DNA of 5,245 bases from Thermoflavifilum sp. (GTDB lineage: Bacteria; Bacteroidota; Bacteroidia; Chitinophagales; Chitinophagaceae), in contig JADGHY010000158.1 in assembly GCA_019683625.1 (NCBI GenBank), forward strand, positions 1-5,245, given 5' to 3'. The notes below the pieces were generated by a model. The model did no database searches. It was given only the letters and a program-made list of their open reading frames with translations, and was not told the origin of the DNA. Both the position numbers and the translations under genes were made by a program. This document shows, piece after piece, positions 1 through 5,245 of the stretch. The first letter of the stretch is position 1. Each line of letters opens with the position of its first letter.

Positions 1-533
1 ATAGCCGCGTCTGTCAATTCAAATTGTTGGCTATCATCGTGAATCCAATATTTCAGCACAAACAACAGTTGAGCCCAGAAACCATATTTGTATTGATCTG
101 AAAAAAATTTCCGGCTCTTGATTTCTTTATTTTCGATACCCGACTGGATGAGTTGTTGCACGTAATCCAGAAAAGCATTTCGAAAACGCTCCAGTTGAGA
201 GCCTTGGGGTGTGGGCAGAAACAGGCGGTTTTTCTGAAGCAGCACATAACTGCGATGTACCCTTAATTTTTGAATCCAGAGATAATAAAAGGCCAGCAAC
301 TTTTCCCGGGCCGAATACCGTTGATAGGTTTCATCTTGCTGAAGCTGCTGAAGGGTATCGTCGAAGATTTGTTTCCAGAAATCCTTTTCCAGTGCGGAAA
401 ATGAGCCATAATGCTCATAAAATTCAGCTTCCGAAATCCCGATATGTTGGGCAAAAGCATACACGGAAGGCGGGCGATGGCCATGTTCCAGCCAATATTG
501 CTGATAGGCCTGGCAAATTTCTGAAGGTGTCAT
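1..533 (-). CDS. TetR-family transcriptional regulator, Bacteroidota type (partial, 3' end beyond the window)
   Basis: The reading frame stays open from the ATG at 533-531 to the left edge, giving 177 codons and no stop. Residues about 3-50 look like a compact TetR helix-turn-helix. A helix (EICQAYQQYWLEHG) precedes the pattern SVYAFAQHIGISEAEFYEHY (residues 23-42), where the GISEAEFYEHYGS part would be the recognition helix. The remainder (for example SAREKLLAFYYLWIQKLR, 74-91) is predicted helical, as in TetR ligand-binding and dimerisation domains, and resembles the C-terminal type I recall as TetR_C_23 in Bacteroidota. Relatives are, from memory, about 210-220 residues, so roughly 40 are probably missing. 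The ATG at 533 is the only nearby Met in frame; no Shine-Dalgarno is visible. The gene is divergent from the barrel gene at 650 and could act on the shared intergenic region, but its target and ligand are unknown. In other Bacteroidota I recall relatives beside ABC1/UbiB-like kinase genes; that neighbour would lie outside the window. Confidence 0.85.
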   Translation of the reverse strand, partial: MTPSEICQAYQQYWLEHGHRPPSVYAFAQHIGISEAEFYEHYGSFSALEKDFWKQIFDDTLQQLQQDETYQRYSAREKLLAFYYLWIQKLRVHRSYVLLQKNRLFLPTPQGSQLERFRNAFLDYVQQLIQSGIENKEIKSRKFFSDQYKYGFWAQLLFVLKYWIHDDSQQFELTDAA

Positions 534-649
534 AGCACATAGATTAACACAAAAAGAATAAAGCAGGTTTAATTTACGAAGAAGATTAGCATGTTCCTGA
601 AAGTTCCATGTTGGGGGTGTGGAAATTAACGTTTTTTTGTACACACCCC
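534..649. promoter_or_regulatory. Divergent intergenic region between the TetR-like gene and the outer-membrane barrel gene
   Basis: These 116 bases separate two divergent starts (533 on the minus strand, 650 on the plus strand), so promoters for both genes should lie here or just inside the genes. No good match to the Bacteroidota promoter (-33 TTG, -7 TAnnTTTG) stands out. On the plus strand the nearest is TTTTTTTG at 632-639 with TTG at 611-613, but it would leave a leader of only a few bases. On the minus strand TCTTTTTG (complement of about 553-560) is one base off the -7 consensus and has no clear -33 partner. The region also holds two GTTCC direct repeats exactly 10 bp apart (593-597, 603-607) and the inverted repeat listed separately. 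The promoter role is inferred from gene orientation. Confidence 0.45.
614..649. repeat. Perfect 8-bp inverted repeat abutting the barrel gene start codon
   Basis: GGGGTGTG at 614-621 is the exact reverse complement of CACACCCC at 642-649, with a 20-base AT-rich spacer. The right arm ends on the base before the ATG at 650. In DNA the arms could be paired half-sites for a regulator, although a spacer of two helical turns is long for a TetR dimer operator. In RNA they could form a GC-rich stem that hides the start codon region. The repeat is certain; its function is not known. Confidence 0.7.
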
Positions 650-3600
650 ATGAAGCAACCTACGCTCACTGGTGTTAGCAAAAAGCATGCTCTTCCGGGC
701 AGAAGCTATGCTTATGTGTTTTGGGGTTGTTTGTTTTGTTTTTCCAGTTTTTCTTTCACCGGACTTGCTCAGCAACCCGTTAAGTTCTGGAATAACCTGC
801 GGGAGAAATGGATATCTACCGGGCCAGATAGCGTGAAGGTAGATAGCTTGAGTCTCATGCCCGGATCGGTAGAGGTTGCAGGTGTGTTGGATAGTTGTTA
901 TACGATACATGAACTGCAAGGTTATTTGGTGTGGAAACACAGGCCATCTGAAGACAGCGTGCTGATCCGGTATCGGGTATTTCCCGAAGCGCTTGGTGCA
1001 CCGGTGTTCTTGAGGAAACCTGATGTGCTGAATCAGGGTTTTGTACTCAATCATCCGTTTTTTCCGCAAGCTGAATCGGCCTCACTACGGGCTGATTTTC
1101 CGGGGCAATTGCAATATAACGGGAGCCTTGGAAGAAGCATTTCCTTTGGTAATGCCCAGAGTGTGATATTGCGCTCGGCATTAAACCTGCAGGTGTCGGG
1201 ATATCTGGCCGACAGCATTCAGGTACAGGCCGCGGTGAGTGATCAGCAACTGCCTGTGCAGCCGGCGGGAAATACCGTTGCGCTGCAAGACCTGGATGAG
1301 GTATATGTTCGCTTCATCCGAAATCCTTATCAGCTGCAGGTAGGTGATTTTGATCTGGGCGGACAAACCCATTTCATGCGTTTTTTCAAGCGGCTGCAAG
1401 GGGTTGAAATCAGCAGGGCGCAGCCCGACAGTGGGCGGGATGCTGTGTCGTTTAGGCTGGCAGGAGCAGTTTCCCGGGGCGTTCAGGCCAGGAATGTATT
1501 CCAAGGCCAGGAGGGTAACCAGGGGCCTTATCCTTTGCACGGTAACCAAGGCGAATTACACATTGTGGTGCTCGCCGGCACGGAAAAGGTATATCTGGAT
1601 GGCCAATTGCTTCAACGCGGAGAAGACCGCGATTACGTGATAGATTACAACACCGGACAGCTTAGTTTTACTCCCAAGCATGTCATCACCAAAGACAGCC
1701 GCATCCAGGTTGAATTTGAATATGCTAACCAATATTATGCAAACGCGCAATGGTATGCCGAGGGACAATGGTATATTTCTCCCCAATGGCAAATGGATAT
1801 GCATGTGTATAGCAATGCCGATAACAGGCGGGCTCCCCTGCTCCTGCCGCTGGATGCCAGCCAGCAACGCTTCCTCCGGGAGATCGGGGCACGCGTAGAC
1901 CAGGCCTTTTATCCTGCCGCAGTGCCAGATACCAGTCTTACCCAGCATGTGCTTTACCTGAGAAAGGATACATTGGTTAACGGTGTGCGTTACGATAGCG
2001 TATATCAATACAGCGCAGCGGATGGGAAGGACACGCTTTATCAGGTGACTTTCAGCTATGTGGGTCCGGGGAAGGGCGATTATGTGCTTAGCAGCAGCCT
2101 TGCAAACGGACGGGTATATACCTGGGTGGCACCTATCAATGGCCTTCATCAGGGGGATTATGTGCCGGCCATCTATCTGGTGGCTCCTCGGAGCCAACAA
2201 TTGGTTACCCTCCATACCCGAAACCAATTGTCGCCTCATAGCACTATAGAGGGAGAGCTCGCGTGGAGTCGCCTGAATATCAACCGTTTTGCCCCGGCCT
2301 CAGTGGCTGTGAGCCAGGGCGCAGCCACCTACCTTTCTTTTCAGGATCAACGATCTCTTGGCCATTTCTGGGGAAATACGGCAAAGCTCCGGACACAAAT
2401 GAACTATGAATTTGTCTCTCATGCCTTTCAGGCTTTGCAGCCATTTCGCGAAGTGGAGTTCAATCGGAAGTGGAGCTTACCGTTGGATAGTGTGTTGGCT
2501 CCGGCAGACGAGCACCTGTTTGCTGTGTCCACAGGCATATTTCAACCTGAAGGCCTTAACCTGAGCTATGCCTGGCAGGGTTACTGGCGGCTTCATGAGG
2601 ATCTCAATCCACAGGCATCTTTTCAGGGTATTGCCCATGAGCTCATGTTGCAATATCATCGGGCCGACTTGTCAATAAGCTCCGGGGCTTCTTTCACCCA
2701 TGTTCAGCAAGCTGGCTTTGCATCCACGCTTTGGAATCCCAGGCTTTCTTTTTCCAGACGATGGCATCCTTCCGGTGCAGATCAGTGGGAGCTCAAGGCC
2801 TCCTGGTATCAGGAGAAAAATGCTACACATCTGATGCCTGCCGATACATTATCGCCGGAAAGTTATGATTTTCAAGTGGCAGAGCTCGGCTTGTCGCGTA
2901 GTGTGCCGACCGGCCAGATTGGGTTTAGCAGCTCTTATCGGCTGGATCGTGCACCACAGGGTATGAATGGGTTTGTGGTTGGCAGCCGGAGCGCTACCCT
3001 TCGGCTATATGGAACGCTTGCGCAGCCTGTGCATCAGTTGCAATGGGATGTTGCTTACCGAAGCCTGCAGGTGCAGGATAGCCAGTTTGTATTTCATCAG
3101 GATAGCAGCATTGCCGCCTCGGATGCCAAGAACCAGCTCACAGGCCAGCTTGTGGATCATTTAAGCTTGGGGAATGGATTCATGGATCATCATCTGGTGT
3201 ATGCCCTGTCGGGAAGCCAGCAGCAGCGCCTTTCCTTTACCTATGTGCCCGTACCGGCCGGCCAGGGACAGTATGAATGGGTAGATTATAACCATGACGG
3301 CATACCGCAGGTGAACGAATTTCAGCCGGCGGCATTTGCCGATCAAGGGAATTATGTACGGATTTATACTCCCACACCGGCATTCATTCCTACGCGACAG
3401 CTTCAGTGGGACGAACAATGGACCATTGATCCTTCGAGGCTGTGGCAGGATGCCGGTTTCTGGCCTTGGCGCCTGCTTTCCCATGCCCGAATTGAAGGCC
3501 ACCTGGGCATTTCCCTTCAACGGGTAAGCAACAAAGGGCCCCTGGTGAATCCCTTTCAGAAACCTGCAGATTCCACGCTTATTAGCCGCCAACGCCACAT

Positions 3601-4234
3601 GACGCATTCCCTTTTCCTAAATCCCCTAAACGCAGGATGGGGCGCAGATTATACTTTCCAATCATCTGCCGATCAGGAACTGATGATTTATGGGCAAGAG
3701 TCTCATCTTATGCTGCAACATCTGGTGCATGCCCGCTGGCAATTTTTACCTGGTTATGAAGTTTCTCTGATCTGGAAAACAGGCAGAATGGTAGATAGCA
3801 TTGCCGGCCTGCCCGACCAACGGTATGATTACAGGTTTACCACCTGGAATCCATCCCTGCAGTACATCATCGGTGCACGCCTGCGGATGGCCTTGGAGGG
3901 TGAATTTGCACACAAAAGAAACGACCCACGATGGGGTGGAGAACAATATAATGGACAATCCTTCACAGGCACCTTGACCTGGAGCCAGATTGCTGCCAGC
4001 CGGATAGAAGCCAGCCTCAGTTTTAACCAGATTCAGTTTTCGGGTAATCCCCAAAGCCCTGCAGGTTTCAGCATGCTACAAGGCCTGCTCCCCGGCGTCA
4101 ACTGGTTATGGCACATAGGACTCATCCGCAGGCTGGCGGGCAACCTGGAACTGAATCTGAGCTATGATGGGCGGAAGACCGGCATAGCCCGGGTGATTCA
4201 CACCGGCAGTGCCAGCCTTAGGGCTGTGTTTTAA
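650..4234 (+). CDS. Large exported outer-membrane beta-barrel protein with SprA-like motifs, function unknown
   Basis: The product is 1194 residues. Residues 1-40 form a signal peptide: basic start, hydrophobic core YVFWGCLFCFSSFSF, cleavage likely after GLA40 before QQ. No lipobox is present. An upstream in-frame ATG at 608 would add 14 residues ahead of this signal, so 650 is preferred. Recognisable blocks are a small beta-module at 69-110; LNLQVSGYLADSIQVQAAVS (178-197) and VQPAGNT (203-209); QVGDFDLGG (230-238); FQGQEGNQGPY (284-294); and GTEKVYLDGQLLQRGEDRDY (310-329) leading into YNTG and DSRIQVEFEY (to 358). The last resembles modules I recall in the gliding/type IX secretion protein SprA. 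The rest is alternating amphipathic strands rich in W, Y, Q and S, with an EF-hand-like loop DYNHDGIPQVNE (879-890). It ends SASLRAVF, a terminal aromatic typical of BAM substrates. The mature chain has one cysteine (C83). It is far shorter than SprA (over 2000 residues), so calling it SprA would be wrong. Its substrate is unknown. Confidence 0.85.
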   Translation: MKQPTLTGVSKKHALPGRSYAYVFWGCLFCFSSFSFTGLAQQPVKFWNNLREKWISTGPDSVKVDSLSLMPGSVEVAGVLDSCYTIHELQGYLVWKHRPSEDSVLIRYRVFPEALGAPVFLRKPDVLNQGFVLNHPFFPQAESASLRADFPGQLQYNGSLGRSISFGNAQSVILRSALNLQVSGYLADSIQVQAAVSDQQLPVQPAGNTVALQDLDEVYVRFIRNPYQLQVGDFDLGGQTHFMRFFKRLQGVEISRAQPDSGRDAVSFRLAGAVSRGVQARNVFQGQEGNQGPYPLHGNQGELHIVVLAGTEKVYLDGQLLQRGEDRDYVIDYNTGQLSFTPKHVITKDSRIQVEFEYANQYYANAQWYAEGQWYISPQWQMDMHVYSNADNRRAPLLLPLDASQQRFLREIGARVDQAFYPAAVPDTSLTQHVLYLRKDTLVNGVRYDSVYQYSAADGKDTLYQVTFSYVGPGKGDYVLSSSLANGRVYTWVAPINGLHQGDYVPAIYLVAPRSQQLVTLHTRNQLSPHSTIEGELAWSRLNINRFAPASVAVSQGAATYLSFQDQRSLGHFWGNTAKLRTQMNYEFVSHAFQALQPFREVEFNRKWSLPLDSVLAPADEHLFAVSTGIFQPEGLNLSYAWQGYWRLHEDLNPQASFQGIAHELMLQYHRADLSISSGASFTHVQQAGFASTLWNPRLSFSRRWHPSGADQWELKASWYQEKNATHLMPADTLSPESYDFQVAELGLSRSVPTGQIGFSSSYRLDRAPQGMNGFVVGSRSATLRLYGTLAQPVHQLQWDVAYRSLQVQDSQFVFHQDSSIAASDAKNQLTGQLVDHLSLGNGFMDHHLVYALSGSQQQRLSFTYVPVPAGQGQYEWVDYNHDGIPQVNEFQPAAFADQGNYVRIYTPTPAFIPTRQLQWDEQWTIDPSRLWQDAGFWPWRLLSHARIEGHLGISLQRVSNKGPLVNPFQKPADSTLISRQRHMTHSLFLNPLNAGWGADYTFQSSADQELMIYGQESHLMLQHLVHARWQFLPGYEVSLIWKTGRMVDSIAGLPDQRYDYRFTTWNPSLQYIIGARLRMALEGEFAHKRNDPRWGGEQYNGQSFTGTLTWSQIAASRIEASLSFNQIQFSGNPQSPAGFSMLQGLLPGVNWLWHIGLIRRLAGNLELNLSYDGRKTGIARVIHTGSASLRAVF
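4213..4232 (+). terminator. Candidate intrinsic terminator overlapping the barrel gene stop codon
   Basis: CAGCC (4213-4217) pairs perfectly with GGCTG (4222-4226) around a TTAG loop, and TGTTTT follows at once, running into the TAA stop at 4232-4234. The stem is only 5 bp but is GC-rich. It lies within the codons for the last residues (SLRAV), with arginine encoded by AGG in the loop/stem junction. A second, overlapping pairing, CCTTA (4216-4220) with TAAGG (4232-4236), is mutually exclusive with it. On the minus strand the hairpin has no T-run after it, so it would work only for the plus-strand gene. The stem is short and the T-run interrupted, so confidence is modest. Confidence 0.35.
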
Positions 4235-4237
4235 GGA

Positions 4238-5209
4238 TCATAGAAAACCCCCTTTCTTCATGTCCACATCTCCCTGCCCGATCAGGTAGCCATTTTCGTA
4301 AATTTCCACATGGTAGGTTCCGGGTTTAAAAGATGAGTTCTGTTTCCAATCGATATCTACATGGGTTTTCTTGCCGGTTTCATAATTTACCGTCTTCATG
4401 GCCGTGTATAGTTTCTCGGTCCCGTCGGCCAGCGTAAAACGTCCTGATCCCAGCGCCTCCACAGCCAGAGGCTTGCCATCGGGATCGGTGATGCACACAT
4501 AGATATCTTTAGGCCCGGATGGGGTAATCCGGTTTTCATCCAGGTCAAAGCTTACCCGCATCATATCTGCCCGTTTGGCACGGGAGGTTTCCACTTCTTT
4601 ACCACTCTTTTTCAGGTGCAGGGGAATGATCTGGATGTTAGAGGCGTGCAGCACACTCCCCAGCTGCACCTGCTGGGCAAGTTGTTGATTCATTTGGGTA
4701 GCCGTATCCAGGTTGCGCTTCAGTGAATCCCTTTGTTGGGTTAAAACAATTTTTTCGCCTTCTAATTTTTCAATTTGTGCCTTATATTGTTCGATTGTGG
4801 CATTCAGTTGCTGGATCAGCTGCCGGGCTTCTTCCAGCTGGGCACGGGTGGCATTGCGGTCGTTCAGGATGCTCTGAATACGAGCCTTCAACGCACTTAT
4901 TTGTTTGTTATTGGCTTTCAGTAAACTATCCATGTGTGTATTCTGCGAAGTGAGCTGGTCAATCATGGCATTGGCGGCCTCGTATTCTTTTTGCAGCTCA
5001 TTGCGTGCCGAATCTGTGGAAGTAATTTGCTGGGTAAGCTGAATTTCCCTTTGTTTGTGTTGGGATTTGTCGTAAATCAAATACCCCCAGGTAGCCAGAA
5101 GCGCTAAGATTAAGATGATGTACAATAGGCTGCGGCTGCCCTTTTTTTCGGGGGTGGGCTCTCCACTCGTGGGAGTACCGGGCTCGTTGGAAAATGGGGT
5201 GTCTGCCAT
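4238..5209 (-). CDS. Membrane-anchored periplasmic coiled-coil protein, conserved Bacteroidota family, function unknown
   Basis: The product is 323 residues, from ATG at 5209-5207 to TGA at 4240-4238. Residues 1-27 are a Pro/Gly/Ser-rich cytoplasmic tail ending in the basic KKGSR (22-26). One membrane helix follows (about 28-46, LLYIILILALLATWGYLIY), so the rest should be periplasmic by the positive-inside rule. Residues about 47-180 form a long Q/E/K/L-rich coiled coil. Residues about 185-323 look like a beta-rich globular domain, with the conserved-looking stretch SGKEVETSRAKRADMMRVSF (202-221), then DIYVCITDPDGKPL (235-248) and KPGTYHVEIYENGYLIGQGD (295-314). I recall relatives with this layout and this C-terminal motif in Flavobacteria, some labelled 'chromosome partitioning protein ParA'. 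No Walker A or other ATPase motif is present here, so that label is not supported. A scaffold or spacer role in the envelope is a guess. The gene is convergent with the barrel gene, 3 bp away, so it is not in its operon. Confidence 0.85.
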   Translation of the reverse strand: MADTPFSNEPGTPTSGEPTPEKKGSRSLLYIILILALLATWGYLIYDKSQHKQREIQLTQQITSTDSARNELQKEYEAANAMIDQLTSQNTHMDSLLKANNKQISALKARIQSILNDRNATRAQLEEARQLIQQLNATIEQYKAQIEKLEGEKIVLTQQRDSLKRNLDTATQMNQQLAQQVQLGSVLHASNIQIIPLHLKKSGKEVETSRAKRADMMRVSFDLDENRITPSGPKDIYVCITDPDGKPLAVEALGSGRFTLADGTEKLYTAMKTVNYETGKKTHVDIDWKQNSSFKPGTYHVEIYENGYLIGQGDVDMKKGGFL

Positions 5210-5227
5210 ATACGTAGGTTTTGGTGA

Positions 5228-5235
5228 GAAAAATA
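5228..5235 (-). promoter_or_regulatory. Possible -7 promoter element of the coiled-coil gene
   Basis: On the minus strand these bases read TATTTTTC, one mismatch from the Bacteroidota -7 consensus TAnnTTTG, and lie 18 bases upstream of the ATG at 5209. The matching -33 element would fall beyond the right edge, so it cannot be checked. The surroundings are A/T homopolymer-like, so a chance match is easy. Confidence 0.2.
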
Positions 5236-5245
5236 AAAAAAATAT

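Noticed and set aside
209..535. Plus-strand frame of 108 codons antisense to the TetR-like gene
   Set aside because: Its translation has no recognisable motif, while the opposite strand gives a coherent helix-turn-helix protein over the same bases.
593..607. GTTCC direct repeats 10 bp apart, also flanked by CATG at 590-593 and 607-610
   Set aside because: The repeats are too short to call an operator without comparative evidence, and the CATG pair is self-complementary and common by chance.
632..639. TTTTTTTG as a -7 promoter element of the barrel gene, with TTG at 611-613
   Set aside because: The spacing of 18 bases is plausible, but the TA of the consensus is missing and the implied leader would be only a few bases, so it is noted only inside the intergenic entry.
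725..732. Possible lipoprotein cysteine in the signal peptide (WGC, residues 25-27)
   Set aside because: The residues before the cysteine (F-W-G) do not fit a lipobox, and a type I site after GLA at residue 40 fits better.
626..1549. Minus-strand frames of 147 and 122 codons opposite the N-terminal part of the barrel gene
   Set aside because: Both are antisense to conserved blocks of the barrel protein and show no motif, start context or family resemblance of their own.
1556..2239. Minus-strand frame of 227 codons within the barrel gene
   Set aside because: It lies wholly inside a well-supported signal-peptide-bearing gene, its translation has no domain-like pattern, and long antisense frames are common in moderately GC-rich genes.
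1..5245. A defence system, secretion cluster, CRISPR array, RNA gene or mobile element
   Set aside because: There are no nuclease, ATPase, transposase or integrase motifs, no spaced repeats, and no tRNA- or rRNA-like sequence. The three genes are accounted for and are not arranged as one operon.

Overview
The window looks like ordinary chromosomal DNA from a member of the Bacteroidota, most likely Chitinophagaceae or a close relative. That placement is an inference from memory of protein families. All three genes resemble families I associate with this phylum: a TetR regulator with the Bacteroidota-type C-terminal domain, a very large outer-membrane beta-barrel with SprA-like motifs, and a membrane-anchored coiled-coil protein. 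No start codon has a clear Shine-Dalgarno sequence, which is also usual in this phylum. No RNA gene, mobile element, CRISPR array or phage gene was seen.

Layout. Positions 1-533 (minus strand) hold the first 177 codons of a TetR-like regulator that runs off the left edge. Positions 534-649 are a divergent intergenic region, with a perfect 8-bp inverted repeat (614-621 / 642-649) ending on the base before the preferred start codon of the next gene. Positions 650-4234 (plus strand) encode a 1194-residue exported protein that is predicted to form an outer-membrane barrel and has no established function. A small GC hairpin followed by a T-rich run overlaps its stop codon and may be its terminator. 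Positions 4238-5209 (minus strand) encode a 323-residue inner-membrane-anchored periplasmic coiled-coil protein, tail-to-tail with the barrel gene and only 3 bp away. The last 36 bases are its AT-rich upstream region.

How the genes relate. The regulator and the barrel gene are divergent and share one intergenic region, so regulation of the barrel gene by the TetR protein is possible but not shown. The barrel gene and the coiled-coil gene are convergent, so they are not an operon. Both products should act in the cell envelope, but nothing in the sequence shows that they interact.

I found no convincing sign of a new multi-gene system. The items most worth a second look are the uncharacterised barrel protein with an EF-hand-like loop and a duplicated small beta-module, the inverted repeat abutting its start codon, and the terminator-like hairpin folded into its last codons.
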